Assembly: GCF_910594985.1 (NCBI RefSeq)
Contig: NZ_CAJVCE010000005.1
Span: forward strand, 1-64,000
DNA from: Paenibacillus allorhizosphaerae
GTDB taxonomy: Bacteria > Bacillota > Bacilli > Paenibacillales > NBRC-103111
Reading direction: 5' to 3'
Length of the DNA: 64,000 nt
Part shown: positions 17,438 through 25,676 of the stretch, piece by piece
Layout of the letters: the number at the start of each line of letters is the position of its first letter
Numbering within the stretch: position 1 is the stretch's first letter
Notes under the pieces: generated by a model
Told to the model about the DNA's origin: nothing
What the model saw: the letters and a program-made list of their open reading frames with translations, nothing else
Database searches by the model: none
Translations under genes and position numbers: made by a program

Positions 17438-18325
17438 ATGTCCATTTTCCCGGTCTATCAGGATGTCGTTTCCATCGCGAATTTGAGCAAAGAACAGCTT
17501 CCTTTTTTCATGCGGCACGTGACGGTATATAAGAGGAAACGACTGCATCATCACGATTTTGCCGAACTCGCGCTGATCGTGGAAGGAAACGGAACGGAAT
17601 TGATTAACGGAAAGCCCCATGAATTGCGCCCTGGCACGATCACCTTTTTGCTACCGCACCATATCCATGAGCTTCATACGACGGAGTCCGGCCCCCCGCT
17701 CCAGGTGTATAATTGCTTGTTTGACATCAGCTTGGCCGTCGGACCGCAATCAGACCCGGAGCTGAGCAATCTATTCATGAATTCCGTAGAAGAGTTTCCC
17801 GCTTATACGGATTTGTCCGGCGAAGCGTTTGAGAAGATGAAACGCATTTATCTCGAGCTGTTCCATGAATATTCCGGTTCCTCCCCGGGAAGAAACGCAC
17901 TGATTCGTGCAAAATTGACGGAAGCGATCGTCTTGTACATTCGCTCCCGGCCTTCTTTCCCGGTTCCCGGCGAAAAATCGCTTCAGCCTCATCCCAAGGA
18001 TCACTTCTGGGAAATGATCCAGTACGTTCATAATCATTACATGGACGATCTTGACTCCACGTTGTTATCCGAACAGTTTGGCGTCAGCGCCTCCTGGATT
18101 CATCGATCCTTTAAAAAGTATTTGGGACAAGGCTTCCTGCAATATATTCATACGCTGCGCCTGCGCAGAGCTTCCGGGTTATTGATCGCAACGGATATGG
18201 GCATTCATGACGTCGCGGTAGAAGTCGGCTTCGAATCGTACCGGACGTTCTCGCGCATATTTAAGGAAATGACCGGCATAACCCCAAGCGAATACCGCGC
18301 TTCATATGCCAAAACAATGAAATGA
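17438..18325 (+). CDS. AraC-family transcriptional regulator with cupin sensor domain
   Basis: The 295-residue protein has an N-terminal AraC-type cupin (about 25-110, with HHHDFAELALIVEG and PHHIHELHTTE) followed by a C-terminal pair of helix-turn-helix motifs (about 190-290) ending in the AraC signature VAVEVGFESYRTFSRIFKEM. Such proteins usually sense sugars. AAAGGAGG precedes the ATG at 17438. It converges on a sugar-type solute-binding lipoprotein gene, which it may regulate, although they do not share a promoter region. Confidence 0.88.
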   Translation: MSIFPVYQDVVSIANLSKEQLPFFMRHVTVYKRKRLHHHDFAELALIVEGNGTELINGKPHELRPGTITFLLPHHIHELHTTESGPPLQVYNCLFDISLAVGPQSDPELSNLFMNSVEEFPAYTDLSGEAFEKMKRIYLELFHEYSGSSPGRNALIRAKLTEAIVLYIRSRPSFPVPGEKSLQPHPKDHFWEMIQYVHNHYMDDLDSTLLSEQFGVSASWIHRSFKKYLGQGFLQYIHTLRLRRASGLLIATDMGIHDVAVEVGFESYRTFSRIFKEMTGITPSEYRASYAKTMK

Positions 18326-18355
18326 ATTGCTGCCATTAAAGCTCACGGTTGATTT

Positions 18356-18389
18356 GGGAGTAACGCCCGGAACGTCCGAAATTACTCCC
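18356..18389. terminator. Hairpin between convergent araC-type and solute-binding genes
   Basis: GGGAGTAA (18356-18363) and TTACTCCC (18382-18389) form an 8-bp perfect stem between two convergent stop codons. Only a short pyrimidine tract follows, so a bidirectional terminator is likely but not certain. Confidence 0.5.
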
Positions 18390-18411
18390 GCCTTTCGCCG
18401 CAAAAGATCGC

Positions 18412-19755
18412 TTAACGCGTCTTCTCGTCCTGAATATATTTTTCCGCCTTCTCGTTCGCTTCTCTCAGTACCGTGTTCACGTCCTGATGCTCCTGCACCA
18501 TCCGTTTGACAGCCTCGGACAAAAAGGAAGTCAACTTTGAATCGTACGGCGTGATAGGCGTTGCCGGAGCCGGTTTGACCGAGAATATTCCCGCCATGTT
18601 TTTGCCTTCATACACTTTGAGCCCTTTCGCAAATTGCTTGCGCAGCTCCAGATTGTTGAGGACCGTCAAGCTGTAATCCCGGTTCAATTCCGTCTGTACT
18701 TCGGTGCTCGTTATTACTTCCATCACCCGGTAGGCTGCTTCCTTGTTTTTGCTCATCGGCGTCACCATAAGCGATTGAAATTCCACTTCCCGGCCGACAC
18801 CCTTCCGATCTTCGGCGCTAGGGAATGCAGCCAAATCCCAATCAAAGTTATTGCCCCCATCCGCCAATGCTTGTACCCGGCTCGTTAACCCCGCTATCCA
18901 GAACGGATACATAGCCAGCTTCTGGTCCTTAATAAAATAATTGACGCCGCCATACGAATATTTTCCTTTTTCATCGACGATTCCCGGAATGTTGTACAAG
19001 TTGCGAAGATAGCTGAATACATTTTGGAGAGGTACGGAGGCAAGGAGCGGTTTCTCCTGCTTCTCGTCGATCAGCGGGATGGCATGCGAACGGGTATATA
19101 CCTCAATTCCGCCGTCCCAGCCGATGTACTGTACGCCGTTATCCGAACGGGTCACTTTTCTGGCCACTTCCAGCAATTCATTCCACGTCATGCCGTCTTT
19201 CGGATAAGGAACGCCGAACTTGTTGAAAATGTCTTTATTATAGACGAGCACCCCGTAGTTCATAGCATACGGAATGCCGTACAATTCGCCGTTTTTACCG
19301 TAATTTTTGATCGCTTTCACAATTTCGGTTTCAAACCGGTTCAGATCCATATTTTTCGCCTTCACCATCGGATTGAGATCGCTGCCGAGTCCAAGCTGCA
19401 GCATATTCATCATCCCCGAATGGGTCGTAGCTATAAGATCGGGAATTTCCCCGGCGGTGATCAACTCGTCGATCTTCGCTCCTTTGATCTGCTCGATCTT
19501 AATGTTCGGATATTTTTTGCGAACCGGAGCGGCCAACACTTCCAAATCTTTCTCCGTATTGATCCCTGCCGAATTGGAGAACAACGTTACCGTTACCGGC
19601 TCCGTAGTGAACGTCTCGGCTTTTGGCGCTTCCGTCTTCGCATCCGTCCCCTGGGCCGGCGCCCCTGCATCCTTCGCGCACCCTGTGATGGAGACCATAG
19701 CTACGGCCAGACACAACCAGCGTGTGGTTCTGAATTTGCATGCACTGTGTTTCAT
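18412..19755 (-). CDS. Extracellular solute-binding lipoprotein (family 1 ABC substrate-binding)
   Basis: The 447-residue protein begins with a basic region, a hydrophobic stretch and a lipobox ending SITGC, so it should be lipidated and face outward. The body fits a type 1 sugar-binding protein (motifs such as YGIPYAMNYGVLVYNKDIF, and GIFSVKPAPATPITPY near the end). It would deliver a sugar or oligosaccharide to an ABC importer, but no permease or ATPase gene lies beside it. GGAGGG precedes the ATG. Upstream, 19756-20004 holds only the terminator of the next gene and presumably this gene's promoter. Confidence 0.85.
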   Translation of the reverse strand: MKHSACKFRTTRWLCLAVAMVSITGCAKDAGAPAQGTDAKTEAPKAETFTTEPVTVTLFSNSAGINTEKDLEVLAAPVRKKYPNIKIEQIKGAKIDELITAGEIPDLIATTHSGMMNMLQLGLGSDLNPMVKAKNMDLNRFETEIVKAIKNYGKNGELYGIPYAMNYGVLVYNKDIFNKFGVPYPKDGMTWNELLEVARKVTRSDNGVQYIGWDGGIEVYTRSHAIPLIDEKQEKPLLASVPLQNVFSYLRNLYNIPGIVDEKGKYSYGGVNYFIKDQKLAMYPFWIAGLTSRVQALADGGNNFDWDLAAFPSAEDRKGVGREVEFQSLMVTPMSKNKEAAYRVMEVITSTEVQTELNRDYSLTVLNNLELRKQFAKGLKVYEGKNMAGIFSVKPAPATPITPYDSKLTSFLSEAVKRMVQEHQDVNTVLREANEKAEKYIQDEKTR

Positions 19756-19883
19756 GAAATGTACCCTCCTTGGATCACTCTGTCAATCTTCAACGGATCG
19801 CTGATTTCTAGCTTCATCGTACCGGAAAACCGCATGCCTTGTATGCCAAATTCCGATGCAGGAAGGTCATTTTCGAGCAATGC

Positions 19884-19909
19884 AAAAAAACGGCACATCG
19901 CCGCTTTTT
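19884..19909 (-). terminator. Intrinsic terminator downstream of the rRNA methyltransferase gene
   Basis: On the minus strand AGCGGC-GATGT-GCCGTT is followed by a run of T. An A-run precedes the stem, so it may work in both directions. Confidence 0.55.
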
Positions 19910-20004
19910 CCCTTCGTTCCCGGGATGAAGCTGCGTGTGCCGCTTGAACGGACCGAGTATAGACCTGCCTTACTGATAGAACTAACGGTACAAGCTGCGT
20001 CAAA

Positions 20005-21375
20005 CTACCGCTTGCTGCGAACTTCAAAGATCGCGAATTTCAAATAGTTGCCTTCATCAACCCCGAGAATTCGCGGATGATCTTTTCCTGCCGCACGGAA
20101 TTCGATAAGCCGCAAAATTTTACCCGCATCCGTCGCTGCCGCATGAACGGTTTCGAGAAACAGCTCCGGCTTCATATGATACGAACAGCTGGCCGTCACC
20201 AAATACCCGCCTTCGTTGACAAGCTTCATCCCGTGCAGATTAATATCTTTATAACCGCGGCACGCGCCTTCCACCGCTCCACGCGACTTCGCAAAAGCCG
20301 GCGGATCGAGAATGACGACGTCCCAAGTGCGTCCCTTGCCCGCAAGCGGCTGCGACGTATCGACTTTCCTCACATCGGCTTGGGCCCGCTCCATCCGCTG
20401 ATCCAGCCCTTTGACCTGCTCGCGCAAATAATCGAACGCATCGGCAACGACAAACTCCACCCGGTCGGAAAAACCGTTCAACTCGACATTTCGCCGGGCC
20501 GTCTCCACCGCGTGCTCCGAAATATCGAGACAGGTTACTTTTTTCGCCCCGTACCGGCAAGCATGAAGCGTAAAGCTTCCCGTATGCGAGAAGCATTCCA
20601 GCACCGTCGCGCCGTCCCAGTAAGGAAATGTCACTTCTTTGCCGTTCGGGTTCACCGGCATCCGTTTGGTCGATCCATCGTCTTGTACCCGATCTATCAA
20701 CTCAATCCCGCTGCGGCGGCCCCAGCCTTGCATGAGCGGCGCCAGTGCGGCGCGGTTTTCCCGTTGGTCGAAAAAGTAGCCCGTCTTCTGGCCTTGCTCG
20801 ATATCGACCTCGATCAACAGGCCGTTCTCGCGAATGGTAACGTAGCGAGGACAATCGCCGTAAAGACAGCCCGTCCGTTGCTCCAATCCTTCCAATTCGC
20901 GAACGGAAACATCGCTGCGCTCGTAAATACCCGCCGGCTGCATGACATGGACAAGCGCTTCCAACAGCTGCTCTCTTGCCTGCTCCATGCCAAGCGTCAA
21001 GATTTGTACGACCAATATGTCCTCAAACTTATCGACAATGAGCCCGGGAAGAAAATCCGCCTCCCCATACACTAAACGGTAAGCGCGTGCATCCGGTACG
21101 AACCGTTCGCGATGCGCCTTGCACTGTTCGAATTTTTGCGCGAAAAAATCAAAATTCATCGCCTCCAAAGGCTCGTACGAAACGACCCGGACGGCGATTT
21201 GCGATGCCGGGTTATAGTAACCCGACGCCAAATATTGCCCGATATGATTATGTATGGATACGATCCGGCCGGTGGCGATTTCTCCTTCCGCCCGTTCGAT
21301 CTCCGACTGGAACACCCACGGATGTCCTTCCTCCAGCCTTTTTTTCCGTTTCTTCTGCAAATAAACTGCTGCCAT
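20005..21375 (-). CDS. Class I SAM-dependent rRNA methyltransferase, RlmI/YwbD-like
   Basis: The protein (456 residues) has an N-terminal PUA-type RNA-binding domain (about 1-80, beginning with a lysine/arginine-rich strand and HPWVFQSEIE) and a C-terminal Rossmann methyltransferase (VLECFSHTGSFTLHACRYGA, then VTCLDISEHAVETA and the catalytic-loop motif ILDPPAFAKS). This layout matches RlmI, which makes m5C in 23S rRNA. It is about 55 residues longer than E. coli RlmI owing to two insertions, near 218-262 and 325-352. GGAGG lies 10 bases before the ATG. The target position is inferred from family only. Confidence 0.85.
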   Translation of the reverse strand: MAAVYLQKKRKKRLEEGHPWVFQSEIERAEGEIATGRIVSIHNHIGQYLASGYYNPASQIAVRVVSYEPLEAMNFDFFAQKFEQCKAHRERFVPDARAYRLVYGEADFLPGLIVDKFEDILVVQILTLGMEQAREQLLEALVHVMQPAGIYERSDVSVRELEGLEQRTGCLYGDCPRYVTIRENGLLIEVDIEQGQKTGYFFDQRENRAALAPLMQGWGRRSGIELIDRVQDDGSTKRMPVNPNGKEVTFPYWDGATVLECFSHTGSFTLHACRYGAKKVTCLDISEHAVETARRNVELNGFSDRVEFVVADAFDYLREQVKGLDQRMERAQADVRKVDTSQPLAGKGRTWDVVILDPPAFAKSRGAVEGACRGYKDINLHGMKLVNEGGYLVTASCSYHMKPELFLETVHAAATDAGKILRLIEFRAAGKDHPRILGVDEGNYLKFAIFEVRSKR

Positions 21376-21400
21376 CGATGCTTGGCCTCCAACTTCGAAA

Positions 21401-22084
21401 TTAGTAAGACGAGCTGCTCTGGAGTCCGGTTATTATCGCTACCCCGGAACTCGTTCCGAGCCTTGTAGCCCCGGCTTCGATCATCTTCACCGCCGTTTCG
21501 AAGTCGCGAACGCCGCCGGACGCTTTCACTCCGATCGCCGCGGACACGTTCGCCCGCATCAAGCGAATATCTTCAACCGTCGCTCCGCCTTGTCCGAAAC
21601 CTGTGGACGTTTTAACGAAATGCGCTCCCGCTTCTTCCGACAGACGACAGGCGGCGATTTTCTGCTCATCGGTTAATTGGCCGGTTTCAAAAATTACTTT
21701 CACGATCGCCTGTCCTTCCACAGCTTTCACGACAGCCCGAATGTCCTCTCGAACGGCATCGTAATCTCCCTGTTTCAGCCGGCCGATCTGCAGCACCATA
21801 TCGATCTCTTCCGCACCCTGCTCGGCTGCTTTTGCAGCTTCGTACGCTTTTACCGCGCTGTCGTTCGCTCCTAGAGGAAAACCGCACACGACTGCGATTT
21901 TGACGCCTGTCCCTTGCAGCAGCTCGCGGCATACCGGCACCCAGGTTCCGTTCACGCAAACGCTGTAAAATCCGTACTGTTTCGCCTCCTCGCACAGCTT
22001 GCGAATGGCGCTTTCATCGGCCTCCGCCTTTAGCAGCGTGTGGTCGATATAGGAAGCGATCTGTTTCTTATCGAAATTAGTCAT
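21401..22084 (-). CDS. deoC: Deoxyribose-phosphate aldolase
   Basis: DeoC splits 2-deoxyribose 5-phosphate into glyceraldehyde 3-phosphate and acetaldehyde in deoxynucleoside catabolism. The 227-residue protein starts with the family sequence IDHTLLKAEA; the Schiff-base lysine is in VKTSTGFG (Lys158), with Asp95 in EIDMV and Lys187 in GVKASGG completing the active-site set. Its ATG overlaps the stop of the upstream Nudix gene by one base (TAATG). It follows a Nudix gene and mtaB in the same direction rather than nucleoside phosphorylase genes. Confidence 0.95.
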   Translation of the reverse strand: MTNFDKKQIASYIDHTLLKAEADESAIRKLCEEAKQYGFYSVCVNGTWVPVCRELLQGTGVKIAVVCGFPLGANDSAVKAYEAAKAAEQGAEEIDMVLQIGRLKQGDYDAVREDIRAVVKAVEGQAIVKVIFETGQLTDEQKIAACRLSEEAGAHFVKTSTGFGQGGATVEDIRLMRANVSAAIGVKASGGVRDFETAVKMIEAGATRLGTSSGVAIITGLQSSSSY

Positions 22085-22512
22085 TAGTTCACCTCGTAGC
22101 CCAGCGCTTGCAGCGCCTTTTTTAACACGGAATCGTTATTCCCGTAACCGGAGTGCGTTTGCTGATGCCATGCCTCGAGCGGATGCAGCCATTCTACGCC
22201 GCGTATTTCCTCCACCTGCGCCTGCAGCGTGCCTCCCGTTGCTTCAACCAGATAATAGTGCACTTCTTTATCGACAAGCCCGACACCTGACAGGTTGAAC
22301 TGATACGTGATTGTCTCCAGCGGTTGTAAAATGGCACCTTCGATGCCCGTCTCTTCCCGAATTTCCCGGAGGGCGGTTTGTTCAACCGTTTCGCCCGATT
22401 CCATCTTTCCTTTCGGCAGCGTAATTTTGCCGTAACGGTCCTGAATCATTTGCACCTGCAAGTCATTCCCGACCTTGCGAAATACGACGCCTCCCGCTGA
22501 AATCTCCTTCAT
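22084..22512 (-). CDS. Nudix hydrolase
   Basis: A 142-residue protein with a complete Nudix box at about residues 35-57 (G-x5-E-x7-REIREETGI), which binds Mg and hydrolyses nucleoside diphosphate derivatives. The N-terminal EISAGGVVFRKV strand is typical. Start was placed at the ATG at 22512, 8 bases after AAAGGG; GTG 22521 and ATG 22518 are in-frame alternatives too close to that site. Translationally coupled to deoC. Substrate (ADP-ribose, oxidised nucleotides, diadenosine polyphosphates) cannot be decided. Confidence 0.85.
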   Translation of the reverse strand: MKEISAGGVVFRKVGNDLQVQMIQDRYGKITLPKGKMESGETVEQTALREIREETGIEGAILQPLETITYQFNLSGVGLVDKEVHYYLVEATGGTLQAQVEEIRGVEWLHPLEAWHQQTHSGYGNNDSVLKKALQALGYEVN

Positions 22513-22614
22513 CGACATCACCCTTTCATTAGTGTAAATGAAAGGACTTCACCTTTGTGGCCGGCCAGCCGCAGTCAGGTGAAATCCTTTATGTGCTTGA
22601 ACAGGAGCTTTACA

Positions 22615-24027
22615 TTATACGATCGCTTTCGCCGCTTGACCCGGGATCGTCTCGGACGCCTTACCGCCCGAGCTTTGGCGGGCTTTGGAACCTTGCACCG
22701 TCAAGGAACCTGTCGGCTGTTCCACGAGCTCGCCGCGGCATTCGTTGACGCCTGCTTCCGTCACTTTCACGCGGCACACTTGCCCGATCCATTCTTCTTT
22801 GCCCTCGAATACAAGCTGAATATAGTTATCCGTGTAACCCATCAAAAGTCCGGCTCCCGGCTGTCCCTTGTAATCGCGTTCCGGGATGACTTCCAGTACG
22901 GTGCCGACGAACTTTTGCGCGTACGCCAGCTGCATCCGTTCCGACAAATCGATCAGCTCGTGCACCCGGGTGTTTTTCACTTCCTCGTCCACCTGATCTT
23001 CCATCCGCGCCGCAGGCGTACCGGTCCGCTTGGAATACGGGAACACGTGCATTTCGGAGAAGCCCATCCGCTCCATAAAGCGGTACCCGTTGCGGAACAT
23101 TTCCTCCGTCTCGCCCGGGAAGCCGACAATGACGTCGGTCGTAATCGCAACACCCGGCATAATCCGGTGAATATGCTCGATCTTGGCCGCGAACTCCTCA
23201 GTCGTATATTTACGGCGCATCCGCTTCAGCACTTCATCGTCGCCGGCTTGAAGCGGAATATGGAGGTGACGGCACATTTTGTCCGACTTTTGCAGCACTT
23301 CGAGCACTTCGTCGGTAATTTGGCTCGCCTCGATCGAACTGATCCGAATCCTTTTCAGCCCTTCGACTTGATCCAGGTCCCAGAGCAGCTTCGCCAGGCT
23401 GTAATCTTCCATATCCTCGCCGTAACCGCCGGTGTGGATACCGGTCAATACAATCTCCTGATAACCGGCTTCTACGAGCATGCGGGCTTGCCGCACGACG
23501 CTCTCCGGCTCGCGGCTGCGCATTAGCCCGCGCGACCAAGGGATGATGCAGAAGGTGCAAAAATTGTTGCAGCCTTCCTGAATTTTCAGAAACGCCCTCG
23601 TTCGGTCGGCGAAATCCGGTACGTCGAGCTCCTCGAACGAACGGGTTTTCATAATATTGCGCACCGCATTAATCGGCTGACGTTCCCCATTCAGCTGATT
23701 CACGTAAGTCATGATTTTATCCCGGTCCTGCGTACCGATGACCAAATCTACGCCCGGGATCGCCATAATCTCGGCGGGGGACGTTTGCGCATAACAGCCC
23801 GTAACGGCAATAACGGCCTCCGGGTTGCGGCGAACGGCGCGGCGAATCATTTGCCGGCTCTTCTTGTCGCCCGTATTTGTAACCGTACACGTGTTGATGA
23901 CATATACATCAGCCGTCGACTCGAAATCTACCTGCTCATAGCCTTCCCGCTTGAACAACTGCCAAATCGCTTCCGTATCGTAAAAATTAACTTTGCATCC
24001 AAGCGTATGAAACGCTACTGTCGCCAT
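22615..24027 (-). CDS. mtaB: tRNA (N6-threonylcarbamoyladenosine(37)-C2)-methylthiotransferase
   Basis: This radical SAM enzyme adds the methylthio group to t6A37 of tRNAs reading ANN codons. The 470-residue protein has the three-part layout: an N-terminal UPF0004 domain with cluster cysteines Cys11, Cys47 and Cys78, the radical SAM motif CNNFCTFC (Cys153, 157, 160), and a C-terminal TRAM domain (about 375-440). A low-complexity tail of about 30 residues follows. Its start overlaps the end of rsmE by 13 bases. HTLGCKVN at the start is diagnostic of the MtaB branch rather than MiaB. Confidence 0.95.
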   Translation of the reverse strand: MATVAFHTLGCKVNFYDTEAIWQLFKREGYEQVDFESTADVYVINTCTVTNTGDKKSRQMIRRAVRRNPEAVIAVTGCYAQTSPAEIMAIPGVDLVIGTQDRDKIMTYVNQLNGERQPINAVRNIMKTRSFEELDVPDFADRTRAFLKIQEGCNNFCTFCIIPWSRGLMRSREPESVVRQARMLVEAGYQEIVLTGIHTGGYGEDMEDYSLAKLLWDLDQVEGLKRIRISSIEASQITDEVLEVLQKSDKMCRHLHIPLQAGDDEVLKRMRRKYTTEEFAAKIEHIHRIMPGVAITTDVIVGFPGETEEMFRNGYRFMERMGFSEMHVFPYSKRTGTPAARMEDQVDEEVKNTRVHELIDLSERMQLAYAQKFVGTVLEVIPERDYKGQPGAGLLMGYTDNYIQLVFEGKEEWIGQVCRVKVTEAGVNECRGELVEQPTGSLTVQGSKARQSSGGKASETIPGQAAKAIV

Positions 24028-24797
24028 GCTGTCTCTCCTCCCATCTCTCCGGCTTCATATAAAATGCATGTAAGGCCGACCATTGCAGCCGTTTCTGTTC
24101 GTAGTATACGTTTGCCCAAGCTAATCGAGCGGCATCCGGCTGCCTCCGCCGCCGTCACTTCCTGCTCCGTGAAGCCGCCCTCCGGTCCGATAATCAAGAT
24201 CAGCTTCCGTCTGCCCGCTGTGCCTTCCTTCGGCGCAAGCGCCTGTTGAATGGCCGAGCGAAGCTCCTGGGTACTTTCCTTCTCATAACAGATCCAGGCG
24301 CAGTCCGCTTCCGAAACGCGCTGCAGCAGCTCTTTCCACGTAAGCGGCGATTCTACGACGGGCACTTTATTGCGGTGAGCCTGCTCGGCCGCTTCTTTGG
24401 CGATCTTTTGCCAGCGGTCGACCCGCTTGCCTTCTTTCTTGCTGTCCAGCTGAACGACGGTGCGTTCGGACACAAACGGCAAAAACAGAGCAGCCCCGAT
24501 TTCCGTTCCTTTTTGAATGACAAGCTCCATCTTATCGCCTTTCGGCAAGCTCTGCGCGATCCATATGTCAACCAGAGGCTCGTTTTCCATCGACAGCCAC
24601 TCGACCGGATCGGCCAGCACTTCGTCTTTCCCGACGGAACGAACCTTCACGATCGCTTCCCGGCTTTCGCCGTCGCTTACAATAAACGCGTCGCCGGGCT
24701 TTGCCCGCATCACTCGTATTAAATGATGGGCGTCATCGCCTTGTATCAAAACGGTATCTCCGGCAAATTGCGCCGGCGTTATAAAGTATCTTTGCAT
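24015..24797 (-). CDS. rsmE: 16S rRNA (uracil(1498)-N(3))-methyltransferase
   Basis: RsmE methylates U1498 of 16S rRNA. The 260-residue protein has an N-terminal PUA-like domain (HHLIRVMRAKPGD) and a SPOUT knot with the motif IIGPEGGFTEQEV followed by SLGKRILRTETA. Length is normal. In B. subtilis prmA, rsmE and mtaB are also neighbours in this order. AAGGGTA precedes the ATG at 24797. The region upstream carries an unusual repeat cluster (24823-24935) that includes whatever promoter serves rsmE. Confidence 0.95.
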   Translation of the reverse strand: MQRYFITPAQFAGDTVLIQGDDAHHLIRVMRAKPGDAFIVSDGESREAIVKVRSVGKDEVLADPVEWLSMENEPLVDIWIAQSLPKGDKMELVIQKGTEIGAALFLPFVSERTVVQLDSKKEGKRVDRWQKIAKEAAEQAHRNKVPVVESPLTWKELLQRVSEADCAWICYEKESTQELRSAIQQALAPKEGTAGRRKLILIIGPEGGFTEQEVTAAEAAGCRSISLGKRILRTETAAMVGLTCILYEAGEMGGETAWRQ

Positions 24798-24822
24798 GCG
24801 GTACCCTTCAATCCGAATAAAT

Positions 24823-24935
24823 GAGAGACTTTGAAGCGGAGAGACTTTGAGCCAGGCTCAAAGATCCCTATATTGTGCTCAAAGATCCCTATAATTGGTC
24901 TGACCGTTTTGGCAGCAAACACGCAAAAACGGTCA
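24823..24935. repeat. Cluster of short direct and inverted repeats upstream of rsmE
   Basis: Within 113 bases: GAGAGACTTTGA twice (24823-24834, 24839-24850); a 9-bp palindrome CTTTGAGCC-A-GGCTCAAAG (24845-24863); a 17-base direct repeat beginning GCTCAAAGATCCC twice (24856-24872, 24877-24893, period 21); and TGACCGTTTT/AAAACGGTCA (24901-24910, 24926-24935). The TTTGAG/CTCAAA element recurs in both orientations. Confidence 0.6.
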
Positions 24936-24974
24936 ACCTTCATCTTACAACTTTTTCTCGTAAAATGCCAGTCG

Positions 24975-25664
24975 TCAAAGTCTTACGGCAAATCCAAAAA
25001 TATGCTCCGCCGCGGTCGAAAACAGCCGGATAATCGAATCCTGCTGAGCGAAAATCGGCCCCAGCGTCACCGCCCGAATCGGCGGAATAAAGAACATGAT
25101 CAAAATCGCGTAGAACAGCCACTGCTCGTACTGCTTCACTCTCGCCATCCAGCGGCGGGGCAGCAAATCCTCTACGATCCGGTAACCGTCCAGCGGAGGG
25201 AACGGAATGAGATTCAAAATGAACAAAAATATATTTTGCGTAACCATCAAGGAGAAAAACAGCTTGATCGCCATATTGACGCCTTCGGACATACTATCGA
25301 GCAGCTTGAATTGATAGAGCGCAAATAAAATGAGCATCGATATAAATGCCAACACAAGATTGCTGAATGGTCCCGCAAACGAAACGGCGATCCCCATCAG
25401 GCGCGGTCTTTTGAATTTGCTGCGATTGACCAGCACCGGCTTGGCCCAGCCGATCCCGATCAGCAGAAAAAAGATCATCCCGAGCACGTCGAGATGGACG
25501 CGAGGGTTTAAAGTTAACCGCCCCATCGAACGGGGAGTCGGATCGCCGAACCGGTCGGCGAGATACGCATGAGAAAATTCATGCACGGAAAATCCGATGA
25601 GCAGCACCAGAAACACAAAGGGCAGCTGCTCTATCGGAAAAGGGAGGAAACTGTTCCAATCCAA
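24975..25664 (-). CDS. Site-2 protease family (M50) membrane metalloprotease
   Basis: The 229-residue membrane protein has five or six hydrophobic segments. The zinc motif HEFSH sits in the first half of the second segment (SVHEFSHAYLADRFGD), and the third zinc ligand is in the NLIPFPPLDG loop, as in the short YwhC-like branch of M50 proteases that lack PDZ domains. It probably cleaves membrane-embedded substrates, identity unknown. Start is TTG at 25664, since no ATG is available before the essential HEFSH motif; the site upstream (GGCGGTG) is weak. Confidence 0.85.
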   Translation of the reverse strand: MDWNSFLPFPIEQLPFVFLVLLIGFSVHEFSHAYLADRFGDPTPRSMGRLTLNPRVHLDVLGMIFFLLIGIGWAKPVLVNRSKFKRPRLMGIAVSFAGPFSNLVLAFISMLILFALYQFKLLDSMSEGVNMAIKLFFSLMVTQNIFLFILNLIPFPPLDGYRIVEDLLPRRWMARVKQYEQWLFYAILIMFFIPPIRAVTLGPIFAQQDSIIRLFSTAAEHIFGFAVRL

Positions 25665-25676
25665 CCGTTACACCGC

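Noticed and set aside
19752-20027. A 91-codon minus-strand frame between the solute-binding and methyltransferase genes
   Set aside because: It crosses a terminator hairpin and overlaps both neighbours; no similarity seen.
24823-24935. Short CRISPR-like array
   Set aside because: Only two copies of each repeat, spacers of 4 bases, and no cas genes nearby.
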